Shown here piece after piece: positions 54,709 to 62,722 of a DNA stretch of 64,000 bases. The DNA comes from Devosia sp. 66-22. Lineage in GTDB: Bacteria > Pseudomonadota > Alphaproteobacteria > Rhizobiales > Devosiaceae. The first letter of the stretch is position 1; each line of letters begins with the position of its first letter. Where the stretch lies: assembly GCA_001899065.1 (NCBI GenBank), contig MKUZ01000006.1, forward strand, positions 173,054-237,053, in the 5' to 3' direction. The notes under the pieces were generated by a model. It had not been told where the DNA came from. It saw nothing but the letters and a program-made list of their open reading frames with translations, and did not search any database. The position numbers and the translations under genes were made by a program.

Positions 54709-55380
54709 CTAGAGGCCCCGGAAGGCGCTGTGGGCGCGCAGGCGTTTTTCGAGCGCCGAGCCGAGCATGGCGACGAGCTTGGCGGCGAGATAGTAGAGGA
54801 TGCCCACGGCCGTCCACACGATGAAGGGCTTGAGGGTCCTGAGGTTGAGGTTGGCGCCGATCTTGGCGAGGTCCATCACGCCGATCACCGAGATCAGCGA
54901 TGTCACCTGCAACTGGTTGACCAGCAGCGCCGTGAGCGGCCCGATGGAGAAGGCGGCGGCCTGTGGCGCGATCACATGGCGCAGCACCTGCCAGCGCGTG
55001 AGGCCGAAGACGCGGGCCGCTTCGATCTGGTCGCGGCCGATCGACTCGATGGCCGAGACGGCGATGACATAGACGAACGCCGCCGTGTTGGCCGACAGCG
55101 TGATGAGCGCGGCGGTGACCGGTGTCACGTTCATCTTGAGCAGGCCGGGGAAGCCGAAGAAGACCAGGAAGAGCTGCACCAGCACGGGCGAGTTCTTGAG
55201 GATTTCCGACACGAAGGTGATGAGCTGGGTGAGCACCGGCACGCGGTAGAAGCGAATGACGCCCCAGACGACGCCAATGAGCACGCCGAGCAGCGAGGTG
55301 GCGAGGAACAGGCCGATGGTGACGCCAAGGCCCTGCGTGAGCAGCCACAGGTCGAATGGGGTGAACTCGGTGTAGCGCAT
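54709..55380 (-). CDS. Polar amino acid ABC transporter permease, HisM/GlnP-like
   Basis: A 223-residue permease. Helices begin with GVTIGLFLATSLLGVLIGVVW, and the coupling loop ESIGRDQIEAARVFGLTRWQ lies near 110-130. It ends four bases before the ATPase start and overlaps the preceding permease by one base. It would heterodimerise with the other permease of the operon. Confidence 0.92.
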   Translation of the reverse strand: MRYTEFTPFDLWLLTQGLGVTIGLFLATSLLGVLIGVVWGVIRFYRVPVLTQLITFVSEILKNSPVLVQLFLVFFGFPGLLKMNVTPVTAALITLSANTAAFVYVIAVSAIESIGRDQIEAARVFGLTRWQVLRHVIAPQAAAFSIGPLTALLVNQLQVTSLISVIGVMDLAKIGANLNLRTLKPFIVWTAVGILYYLAAKLVAMLGSALEKRLRAHSAFRGL

Positions 55381-56051
55381 CAGTTCACCTCGGGCTGCAT
55401 GTCGCGGTTGAGCCAGCGATGCAGCAGGCTGATCGCGATCGAGACAAGGTAGGTGAGTGCGGCATAGACGAGCAGCAGCACGACATAGACCTCGAACGGC
55501 CGGAACGTCTCTGACGTGACGATGCGGGCGTTGCCGGTCAGCTCGTTGAGCGTGATGGTCGAGAGGATGGAGCTCGTCAGGATCATGTTGATCAGCACCG
55601 AGCCGAGCGGCCGCACCGAAGTGCGCAGCGCGATGGGCAGCACGATGCGCGTGAAGATGACCCGGCGCGGCAGGCCGCTGACTTCCGCCGCTTCGATGAT
55701 GCCGTTGTCGATGGCAAGGATGCCGGCGCGGATGGCGTCGGAGGCGTAGGCGCCGCCGGAGATGGAAAGGGCGATGACGCCGGTGGTGAAGGCATCGATG
55801 TAGATGCCGATCTCGGGCAGGCCGTAATAGAAGAAGAAGAGCTGGACGAGGAACGGGATGTTGCGGAAGAGGTCGACATAGGCGAAGGCCAGGCCACGTA
55901 CCCAGGCCAGTTGCGAGGTACGCGCAATCGCCACCAGCATGCCCAGGATCACGCTGCCCACGAGCGCGACGGCGCAGACCTCGGCGGTCAGCAGGGCGCC
56001 TTCGGCGAGGAAGCCGACATAGGGCGCCAGAATTGTCAGGTCGATCTTCAT
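55380..56051 (-). CDS. Polar amino acid ABC transporter permease, HisQ/GlnP-like
   Basis: A 223-residue permease, first gene of the operon. The start is ATG 56051 (MKIDLTILAPYVGF) with GGGAG just upstream. An in-frame start at 56081 would place the palindromic operator inside the gene, so the shorter form is favoured. The coupling loop near 125-150 reads IIEAAEVSGLPRRVIFTRIV. Confidence 0.92.
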   Translation of the reverse strand: MKIDLTILAPYVGFLAEGALLTAEVCAVALVGSVILGMLVAIARTSQLAWVRGLAFAYVDLFRNIPFLVQLFFFYYGLPEIGIYIDAFTTGVIALSISGGAYASDAIRAGILAIDNGIIEAAEVSGLPRRVIFTRIVLPIALRTSVRPLGSVLINMILTSSILSTITLNELTGNARIVTSETFRPFEVYVVLLLVYAALTYLVSIAISLLHRWLNRDMQPEVN

Positions 56052-56066
56052 CCGTCTCCCGCCGGG

Positions 56067-56080
56067 TGAAACCGGTTTCA
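56067..56080. promoter_or_regulatory. Perfect LacI-type operator upstream of the amino-acid-type importer operon
   Basis: TGAAACCGGTTTCA is a perfect 14-base palindrome centred on CG. It lies 16-29 bases upstream of the first permease start, where binding would block transcription. The LacI-family regulator at 51146-52198 is the obvious candidate. Confidence 0.75.
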
Positions 56081-56132
56081 CTTTACGGTGTCTGGCCGGC
56101 TTGTCAACTGCCCGGATTCGGGCGTGGCCCTG

Positions 56133-57038
56133 CTAGGGGGCCGGCGTCGTGGGGATCGTGGCCGTGAGAATGGCGCCGGTTTCGGACTCGGTGATGAACA
56201 GTGTCCGGCCGTCCGGACCGTAGGTGGCATTGGTGGTGAGCAGCCCGCGGCAGGACCTGATCCGGTAGGTCGGCACGCCCAATGGATCGAACAGCCAGAC
56301 CGAGCCGGTGCGGTTCTGGCAGACGGCCAGCCCACCCTCGTGGTCCACGGCAAGACCGTCCGGCCCGCTGAAGCCACCGCTGAAGCTCTGGAACACGCCC
56401 ACCTTGATGATCCTGCCGTCGGCGCTGAGCGGCATGTGCCAGACCTGCTGGCCGAAGGTGACCGCGACGTAGAGGCGCGTCTCGTCGGGCGACAGCGCAA
56501 TGCCGTTGGGACTGGGGACGTTGGACAAGAGGCGGTCGAGCGAGCCGTCGAGGTTGCGGCGAAACACGCGGCCGGTCGGATCGTTGAGATCGGTGTCGCC
56601 CTGGTCGGTGAAATAGAGATTGCCGCGGCTGTCGAACACCAGGTCGTTGGGGCCCTTGAAATCGGGGCCGAGCTGCGCGCGGGTCACCACCGGGCTGACG
56701 CTGCGCGTCGACAGATCGAGCCGGAGGATGCCGTTTTCGCGATCGGCGATGTAGATGTCGCCGTCGCCGCCCATGGCCAGGCCGTTCGGCACGCCGGCAT
56801 AGTCGACGACGATGCTGACCTGCCTGGCGGGGTCCACCCGGAAAATCCGGCCGAAGGCGGAGTCGACGACGTAGAGATTGCCGGCGCTGTCGAACACCGG
56901 GCCCTCGAGGAACGAGTGCATGTCCGGCAGCCCGGCCGAGCGGAGCCATGGCGAGGAGCGCGGCGCGAGCCCGAGCGCGGCAACCACATCGACGAAGACT
57001 TCGCTCTCGAGCGGCTGCGGCGGAGGATAGAGCGACAT
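56133..57038 (-). CDS. SMP-30/gluconolactonase-like beta-propeller protein
   Basis: A 301-residue six-bladed propeller. It has repeated strands with NLYVVDSAFGRIFRVD, DIYIADRENGILRLD and NLYFTDQGDTD. The metal-site positions of SMP-30 are matched by Glu in FLEGPVFD, Asn in PNGLAM and GPNDLVFD, and Asp in GPDGLAVD. Members hydrolyse aldonolactones in the cytoplasm. No signal peptide is seen. It is last in the operon after a sugar importer, four bases after the permease stop, and fits a lactone step before the enolase-superfamily enzyme across the divergent promoter. Confidence 0.82.
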   Translation of the reverse strand: MSLYPPPQPLESEVFVDVVAALGLAPRSSPWLRSAGLPDMHSFLEGPVFDSAGNLYVVDSAFGRIFRVDPARQVSIVVDYAGVPNGLAMGGDGDIYIADRENGILRLDLSTRSVSPVVTRAQLGPDFKGPNDLVFDSRGNLYFTDQGDTDLNDPTGRVFRRNLDGSLDRLLSNVPSPNGIALSPDETRLYVAVTFGQQVWHMPLSADGRIIKVGVFQSFSGGFSGPDGLAVDHEGGLAVCQNRTGSVWLFDPLGVPTYRIRSCRGLLTTNATYGPDGRTLFITESETGAILTATIPTTPAP

Positions 57039-57042
57039 TCGA

Positions 57043-57903
57043 TCAGCCCTTTACGCTGCCCGACATCATACCCGACGACTGGAACTGCCGCGCGACATAA
57101 TAGAGCGCGGTCGGTGGCAGCATGTAGATGACGCCCGAGGTCATCAGCAACGGCCAGGGCGCTGCGTCGTCGGCCATGAACTGGCCCAGCATCACGGGGA
57201 TGGTGAAGCGCGACTCATCGGACAGCAGCAGGAACGCGTAGAGATACTCGTTCCACGACAGCATGAGGGCGAAGGCGCCCACGGCGACGATGGTGGGCAG
57301 CATCAGCGGCACATAGATGAGCGTGAACATCTGCAGCGGGCCGGCCCCGTCGATCCGGGCCGCGTCGTCGAGCTCGTCGGGCAGCGTATGCGCGTTCTGC
57401 TGCAGCACCCAGATCGCATAGGGCGTGGCGAAGGCCACGACGCACAGGACGAGCGCGAGCTGGTTGCCGAGCAGGCCATAGGTGCCCATCACCTGATAGA
57501 ACGGAATGGCCAGGAAGGTCGCCGGCACGAAGTAGGCGACGAGCGCCAGGTAGGAGACGAGCGAGCCGAAGCGCGGCCGCAGCCGGCTGATGGCGAAGCT
57601 CGCCATCAGGCTGCAGGCGAGGACGATCGCCGTCGCGGCGACGGCGATGAGGGCACTGTTGCCGAGCTGCTGCCAGAACTGCGCCAGATAGTAGTCGGCC
57701 TGGGTGAGCACGGTGACGTAGTTGGCGAGCGTCGGATTGACCGGCCACAGATGGCCGGCAAAGCCCTCGCGCGGCGGCGTCAGCGAGAGCACCACCATGT
57801 GGTAGATGGGCAGCAGCGACCACACGACGATGACGAGGCCGAGAACGCCGAGCAGGACGTTTTCGTGGAGCCGTCTGGGGAGGGCCGTGCTGGCGTCGCT
57901 CAT
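57043..57903 (-). CDS. Carbohydrate ABC transporter permease, MalG-like
   Basis: A 286-residue permease. The EAA loop near 175-200 reads ELDDAARIDGAGPLQMFTLI. The start is the ATG at 57903 within a four-base overlap with the MalF-like stop; upstream open frame is inside the partner gene. Helices and the C-terminal SGSVKG tail fit the CUT1 sugar-importer family. Confidence 0.92.
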   Translation of the reverse strand: MSDASTALPRRLHENVLLGVLGLVIVVWSLLPIYHMVVLSLTPPREGFAGHLWPVNPTLANYVTVLTQADYYLAQFWQQLGNSALIAVAATAIVLACSLMASFAISRLRPRFGSLVSYLALVAYFVPATFLAIPFYQVMGTYGLLGNQLALVLCVVAFATPYAIWVLQQNAHTLPDELDDAARIDGAGPLQMFTLIYVPLMLPTIVAVGAFALMLSWNEYLYAFLLLSDESRFTIPVMLGQFMADDAAPWPLLMTSGVIYMLPPTALYYVARQFQSSGMMSGSVKG

Positions 57904-58790
57904 CGCTGCTCCCTCAAACGGCGGAGCAGCACGATGATCAGCGGCACGAGCACGGGCAGCGCCGACATCATGGTCACGATGCCGGCCTCGAAGTCGGCTT
58001 TGCGGAAAGCGTAGCGGATGCCCATCGTCGCGAGCGTATTGGTGCGCTCCATCGGCCCGCCGCCGGTCAGCAGATAGATGCTGTTGAAGTCGCCGAGCGA
58101 CCAGATGGCCGAGAGCATGGTGCTGGTGAGGAAGACGCCTGCAATGGCGGGGAAGGTGACGTAGCGGAACTGCTGACTGGGCGAGGCGCCGTCGATCTTG
58201 GCCGCTTCGTAGAGGTCCTTGGGGATGCCCAGGCGCGCCGCCACGATGATCATCGTCCAGAACGGCAGGTATTTCCAGATGTGGACCGTGATGATCGAGA
58301 GCATGCCGTAGCTCGGCTGGGTCAGCCAGGCCGGTCCGTCGACATGGAACAGCTTGAAGATGAGGGTGTTGATCATCCCCCAATCGGAATTGAGCATCCA
58401 GCGGATGGAGAGGATCGAGGGGATGTGCGGCGCCACCCAGGGCAAGAGGAACAGCGCGCTGATGATGCGGACGCCGCGGCCGGGCAGCACGAAGAAGCTC
58501 GACAGGGCCAGCGCCAGCAGCATCTTCAACCCGACGCCGAAGACGATGAACACGAACGTGTTCTGCAGCGTCAGCAGGTAGATCGGGTCGGTGAGGACGC
58601 GCGGATAAGCGCTGAGGTCGGAGCCCAGATAGAGCGCGTAGGCGATCGGGTAGGCAATGAACAGCACGAAGACGAGCGCAAAGGGCAGGATGAAAAAGAG
58701 CGCCCACGCCTCTTCGAAGCTCAGGAGCTGACCCCGCCGGCGGAGATCCGCCGACGGGGCCAGAGCATTGTTGGTCGCAGGCGTCGTCAT
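57900..58790 (-). CDS. Carbohydrate ABC transporter permease, MalF-like
   Basis: A 296-residue permease with helix 1 in WALFFILPFALVFVLFIAYP. The EAA loop lies near 191-214 (YEAAKIDGASPSQQFRYVTF). Overlaps on both sides are four bases. The operon has no ATPase gene, so an ATPase such as the MalK-like protein at 40806-41918, or one elsewhere in the genome, must serve it. Confidence 0.92.
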   Translation of the reverse strand: MTTPATNNALAPSADLRRRGQLLSFEEAWALFFILPFALVFVLFIAYPIAYALYLGSDLSAYPRVLTDPIYLLTLQNTFVFIVFGVGLKMLLALALSSFFVLPGRGVRIISALFLLPWVAPHIPSILSIRWMLNSDWGMINTLIFKLFHVDGPAWLTQPSYGMLSIITVHIWKYLPFWTMIIVAARLGIPKDLYEAAKIDGASPSQQFRYVTFPAIAGVFLTSTMLSAIWSLGDFNSIYLLTGGGPMERTNTLATMGIRYAFRKADFEAGIVTMMSALPVLVPLIIVLLRRLREQR

Positions 58791-60121
58791 TCAGCCAGCA
58801 AGGCAGTCATGCGTTCGGCCAGCTCGTCGACGGCCTTGTCGGTTTCCCAGCCGTCGATGACGATGCGTCCCATCGCCTTCTGCCAGAGCTGCTCCTGCAT
58901 CACCTTGGCATAGAGCCGGTTGTAGGTGTGCGGCAGCGGCGTGGTCGCCGACTCGGTGAACTGCTTGTACATCGCCGCGACATGCGGATCGGTGGACTGC
59001 GAGTAGAACGGATCGGCGAGCAGCTTGGGCATCACCGGCACCCAGCGGCCGCCATTGGCCTGCAGCATCGGCCCGATGGTTTCAGGCTTGAGCAGCAGCG
59101 CCAGGAACGACTTGGCGTTGTCGGGGTTGGGCGAGGCCTTGAACGACAGGATCTGCTTGACCGAGATGATGGTCGGCGTGGGCGCACCGTCGGCGCCATT
59201 CGGCCACGGCACGGTTCGCAGGGCGTTGGCATAGACGTCCGGATTGTCGGCCTTCTGCGACAGCGGGATGGAGAGAGTCGGGTTCATCGCGACGAGGTTC
59301 TTCCGGTTGAGGAAGGACGTGTTGTCGTCGGCGCCACCCCAGTTCACCGCGTCGGGCGGCACGCAGCCGGCCTTGATCGGCTTCACGTAGCTGTTGAGCG
59401 CGGCGATCACCTTCTCGCGCGTTTCGGGCTGCGAGATCTGCAGCGTGCCATCGGGCGCCACGACCTGCGCGCCGAAGGCGTTCAGGTAGATGTGCATGAT
59501 GAGATAGGGATCGTTCGAGGTGGTCGAGCTGCCCTGCCCGATGCCGTAGACGCGCTCGCCCTTGTCGCGCAGCGCGGGCGCGACGGCGTCGCACCAGAAG
59601 TCCCAGAAGGGCTGCCAGTCCTTGGGCAGGTCGGCTTCGCCGAAGCCGGCCGTCTCCAGCATGTCCTTCCAGTAGTGGACATGCGGGGTCATCTGCACCC
59701 ACGGCGCGGCATAATAGGCGCGCTGGCCGGTCGCGCCGTTGAGCAGGTAGACGGAATCGAGCGCGCCCTGCTGGAACTCGGCCTTGACCGGCTCGATGAC
59801 GCTGGTCAGGTCCGCCAGCTGGTCCTCGAACGCCCAGGTGGGCGTGTAGGCGAGGTCGAAGCCGAAATCGAAGGTCAGGTCCGGCGGACTGCCGGCCTTG
59901 AGCGCGGTGAGCACTTTGGCTTCCGTGTCGCCGGTCGCGTAGAAGCTCAGTTCGGCGGTCTTGCCGGTTTCCTTCTCCCAGCGGGCGACGATGTCCTTGA
60001 GGGTGTTGTCCTCGACTTCAGTGGTGCCTTTGGTCCACCAGATCGTCAGATCGGCGGCCAACGCGCCCGTTGTCCCCACCAACATGACGGCGGTGGAGAG
60101 GATCAATCCTAGCCTGCGCAT
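58787..60121 (-). CDS. Carbohydrate-binding protein (family 1)
   Basis: A 444-residue periplasmic binding protein. The start is ATG 60121, eight bases after GGGAG; an ATG five codons earlier has no ribosome site. The signal peptide ends GALAAD near residue 23. The mature start LTIWWTKGTTEVEDN and the LTFDFGFDLAY segment are typical of CUT1 binding proteins. The operator-like site at 60199-60213 lies about 80 bases upstream. The ligand may be a sugar acid or its precursor, judging by the enzymes nearby. Confidence 0.9.
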   Translation of the reverse strand: MRRLGLILSTAVMLVGTTGALAADLTIWWTKGTTEVEDNTLKDIVARWEKETGKTAELSFYATGDTEAKVLTALKAGSPPDLTFDFGFDLAYTPTWAFEDQLADLTSVIEPVKAEFQQGALDSVYLLNGATGQRAYYAAPWVQMTPHVHYWKDMLETAGFGEADLPKDWQPFWDFWCDAVAPALRDKGERVYGIGQGSSTTSNDPYLIMHIYLNAFGAQVVAPDGTLQISQPETREKVIAALNSYVKPIKAGCVPPDAVNWGGADDNTSFLNRKNLVAMNPTLSIPLSQKADNPDVYANALRTVPWPNGADGAPTPTIISVKQILSFKASPNPDNAKSFLALLLKPETIGPMLQANGGRWVPVMPKLLADPFYSQSTDPHVAAMYKQFTESATTPLPHTYNRLYAKVMQEQLWQKAMGRIVIDGWETDKAVDELAERMTALLAE

Positions 60122-60198
60122 GCGTTGCACTCCCATTTGAACCCCGCGGGCTCCCGCCCACGCTGGGCAGGCCCGTCCCGTGCGCGCACACTAAACCG

Positions 60199-60213
60199 AC
60201 ATGTATACTTGTC
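60199..60213. promoter_or_regulatory. GntR-type operator in the divergent importer/enolase control region
   Basis: On the minus strand it reads GACAAGTATACATGT, 13 of 15 bases identical to GACAATTATACAAGT at 62695-62709. It lies between the binding-protein gene (minus) and the enolase-superfamily gene (plus). A partial TTGACATGT repeat follows at 60231-60239. Confidence 0.65.
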
Positions 60214-60279
60214 AAACAAAATTAAGAATGTTGACATGTAGAGATCGGCACGCCCCGTATTCAGCACCCCGCAGGTCAA

Positions 60280-61398
60280 ATGAAGATCACCGAAATCGAG
60301 ACGATTCCGCTCCGACTCCCCGAGGTCAGGGAGATCGGCGACGGCTGCCAATCCGTGCTGATCATCCAGATCCGGACCGATGACGGGCTGGTGGGAACCG
60401 GCGAGGTCCATACCAATCCGCTGGTGAGCCAGGCGATCATTGATGCGCCGCTGTGCTCGGTGTCGGCCAATGGGTTGCGCAATCTGCTGATCGGCGAGGA
60501 CCCGCGCGACATCGGCCGGCTGTGGGACAAGATGTACAGGCACACCGCCACCTATGGCCGGCGTGGCGCGCTGATGCATGCGATCAGCGGCATCGACATC
60601 GCGCTGTGGGACATACTGGGCCAGGCCGCGGGCCTGCCGGTGCACCGGCTGCTGGGAGGCGCGCGGCGCGCGCTGGTGAAGGCCTATGCGAGCGATCTCG
60701 CGCAGGACAGCCTCGGCGCGACGCTGGCGCAGGCGCGGAAGCACCGCGACGCCGGCTATCGGGCGATGAAGTTCGGCTGGGGCGCGCTCGGAGAGAATCC
60801 ACGCAGCGATGCCAGGGCCGCGGCGTCCATCCGCGAAGCGGTCGGCGACGACATCGACATCATGTTCGATATCGGCGTCGCGATGCCGTTCAACGACGCG
60901 CTCTATCTGGGACGGGCGCTCGCCGAGTCCGGCGTGGCGTTCCTCGAGGAGCCGCTCGCGCCGGACGATCTGCGCGGCTTCGCCGCGCTGGTCGCCGCGT
61001 CGCCGACGCCGATCGCCACCGGCGAGAAGGAAACAACGCAGCACCCCTATCTCGACCTCATGGATCGGGGCGGCCTGCGCATCGTGCAGCCGGACGTCGC
61101 GCGGGTGGGCGGCATCTCGGAGATGCTGCGCATCATTGCGCATGCGGAAGCGCGCGGGGTGCAGATCATCCCGCACTGCTGGTCGACGGACATCCTCGTG
61201 GCGGCGACGCTGCACGTGCTCGCGATCCAGCGCGAGGCGCCTTATCTCGAATACAACGCGACACAGAACCCGCTTCGCACCGATCTGCTGGTCGAGCCGA
61301 TCCGGCCGGTTGACGGCTTCGTCGCCATCCCCGACAAGCCCGGACTTGGGATAGAGCTCAACCTCGATACGCTCGAGCGCTATCGCTGGACGCCCTGA
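60280..61398 (+). CDS. Mandelate racemase/enolase-superfamily sugar-acid dehydratase-like protein
   Basis: A 372-residue protein with the N-terminal capping domain and a modified TIM barrel. Metal ligands can be read as D197 (MFDIGV), E223 or E224 (FLEEP) and E249 (TGEKE). The general-base dyad is D272 (QPDVAR) with H299 (IPHCWS), as in mandelate racemase D270/H297. The lysine motif on the second strand reads K164-F-G166: the second Lys of the usual KxK is Gly. This favours a dehydratase using His as base over a racemase. The cytoplasmic substrate is probably an aldonate derived from the imported sugar. Confidence 0.83.
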   Translation: MKITEIETIPLRLPEVREIGDGCQSVLIIQIRTDDGLVGTGEVHTNPLVSQAIIDAPLCSVSANGLRNLLIGEDPRDIGRLWDKMYRHTATYGRRGALMHAISGIDIALWDILGQAAGLPVHRLLGGARRALVKAYASDLAQDSLGATLAQARKHRDAGYRAMKFGWGALGENPRSDARAAASIREAVGDDIDIMFDIGVAMPFNDALYLGRALAESGVAFLEEPLAPDDLRGFAALVAASPTPIATGEKETTQHPYLDLMDRGGLRIVQPDVARVGGISEMLRIIAHAEARGVQIIPHCWSTDILVAATLHVLAIQREAPYLEYNATQNPLRTDLLVEPIRPVDGFVAIPDKPGLGIELNLDTLERYRWTP

Positions 61399-61421
61399 GC
61401 CCTCGCCTGTTGGAGCCGACC

Positions 61422-61883
61422 ATGCAGATCGAAGCACGCCTCGCCGAACGGGGCATTACCCTGCCCAGCCTTACCGCGCCCAGCGGAAACTTCGTGCCCT
61501 ACAAGCTCGCGGGGCCGTTCCTCTATCTGTCGGGCCAGGGACCGGCCGAGAACGGCGAGCGCCTGACGGGGATGGTGCCGACGGCGGTGTCGGTGGAAGA
61601 GGCGTACCGGCGGGCGCGGCTGACGGGACTGCAATTGCTGGCGGTGGCACAGGCGGCGCTGGGGACGCTGGACCGGGTCGAGGGCGTGGTGAAGCTGCTG
61701 GGCATGGTCTATGCGACGGCCGACTTCAAGCAGCACCCCGCCGTCATCAATGGCTGCTCGGACCTGTTCGTCGAGGTGTTCGGCGACGCCGGGCGCCACG
61801 CGCGGTCGGCGGTCGGGATGGGCTCCCTGCCCCACGGCATTTCGGTCGAGATCGAAGCGATCCTTCTGATCAAGCCGGCCTGA
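61422..61883 (+). CDS. RidA/YjgF-family protein
   Basis: A 153-residue protein. The start is ATG 61422, six bases after TGGAG; a TTG twelve bases earlier is less likely. It matches the RidA subgroup with AGPFLYLSGQGPAENG and RHARSAVGMGSLPHGISVEIEA. The Arg in ARSAVG is the position that hydrolyses reactive enamines or imines in RidA proteins. It follows the enolase-superfamily gene by 23 bases. It may deaminate or detoxify an intermediate of this pathway. Confidence 0.87.
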   Translation: MQIEARLAERGITLPSLTAPSGNFVPYKLAGPFLYLSGQGPAENGERLTGMVPTAVSVEEAYRRARLTGLQLLAVAQAALGTLDRVEGVVKLLGMVYATADFKQHPAVINGCSDLFVEVFGDAGRHARSAVGMGSLPHGISVEIEAILLIKPA

Positions 61884-62666
61884 TCAGGGCTCCTGGTTTC
61901 CCGACACCAGACGGATCCGCGCATTGTCGATGTGATGGCGCATGGCGGTGCGGGCGCTGTCGGGATTGCCTTCGGAAATGGCGAAGACGATGGCGGCGTG
62001 CTCGTCCTGCACGAGCCGCTGGCGCGACGCCTGTTTCTTGAGCGACAGGCCACGGGTCAGCCGCAGGCTCGCATCGAACAAAGTTGTCAGGTGACGCAGC
62101 GTTTCGAGGAACAGATCGTTATGGGCGGCCTGGGCGATGGCTTCGTGCAGGTCGATGTCCTCGCTGACGCCGACCTCGCCGGCGGTGATGACCGCCTCGA
62201 GCCGCTTGTTGCTGGCATTTATCCGGTTGAGGTCGCTCTCGGTCCGGCGCTGGGCGGCATGGAAGGCGGCCTCGCCCTCGACGGCGATGCGCAGCTCGAA
62301 AAAGCGCAGCACTTCGGCGACGGCGCCGGCCGGCGCGTGCTGGAAAAACTCCGCGCTCGGGCGGCGCTGCACATAGGTCCCTGACCCTTGCCGCGCAACG
62401 ACCAGCCCGTCGACCTGAAGGCGGAACAGCGCCTCGCGCACGATCGGGCGCGACACGCCGAATGCGTCGGACAACTGATTCTCGGAGGGAAGCCGCGTTC
62501 CCTCGGCATATTCGCCCGAAACAATTCCCTGCAGCACCTGCTCATAAAGCTGGTCGGCAAGCCTAACTCGTTGAGCGGGGCGATATTTTTCGAGCACGCC
62601 AGGTCCCTTTGGCTGCAGGGCGCCGGCCTGGGTGCCGGCAATCTGGACCGCCTTCCGCCTCGTCAC
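61884..62666 (-). CDS. GntR-family (FadR subfamily) transcriptional regulator
   Basis: A regulator of about 260 residues. The start is GTG 62666, with GAGGT just upstream; an in-frame TTG near 62699 would sit inside the operator-like site and is rejected. An extended N-terminus precedes the winged helix (YEQVLQGIVSGEYAEGTRLP, then SENQLSDAFGVSRPIVREAL). The helical FCD effector domain (about 120-255) has RFFELRIAVEGEAA and conserved His residues that usually bind metal and an acid ligand. It abuts the end of the ridA-like gene. Matching sites at 60199-60213 and 62695-62709 are its likely targets. Confidence 0.9.
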   Translation of the reverse strand: MTRRKAVQIAGTQAGALQPKGPGVLEKYRPAQRVRLADQLYEQVLQGIVSGEYAEGTRLPSENQLSDAFGVSRPIVREALFRLQVDGLVVARQGSGTYVQRRPSAEFFQHAPAGAVAEVLRFFELRIAVEGEAAFHAAQRRTESDLNRINASNKRLEAVITAGEVGVSEDIDLHEAIAQAAHNDLFLETLRHLTTLFDASLRLTRGLSLKKQASRQRLVQDEHAAIVFAISEGNPDSARTAMRHHIDNARIRLVSGNQEP

Positions 62667-62694
62667 TTGACCACCTCTTGTTGCATATATATTA

Positions 62695-62709
62695 GACAAT
62701 TATACAAGT
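62695..62709. promoter_or_regulatory. GntR-type operator between the regulator and the DapA-family gene
   Basis: GACAATTATACAAGT is a near copy of the site at 60199-60213. It lies 29-43 bases upstream of the GntR start and 14-28 bases upstream of the divergent DapA-family start, so one site could control both. Confidence 0.66.
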
Positions 62710-62722
62710 TTGCGAGGGGACT

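Noticed and set aside
56052-56081. Longer N-terminus for the first amino-acid-type permease
   Set aside because: It contains the perfect operator TGAAACCGGTTTCA and lacks a ribosome site; ATG 56051 has GGGAG.
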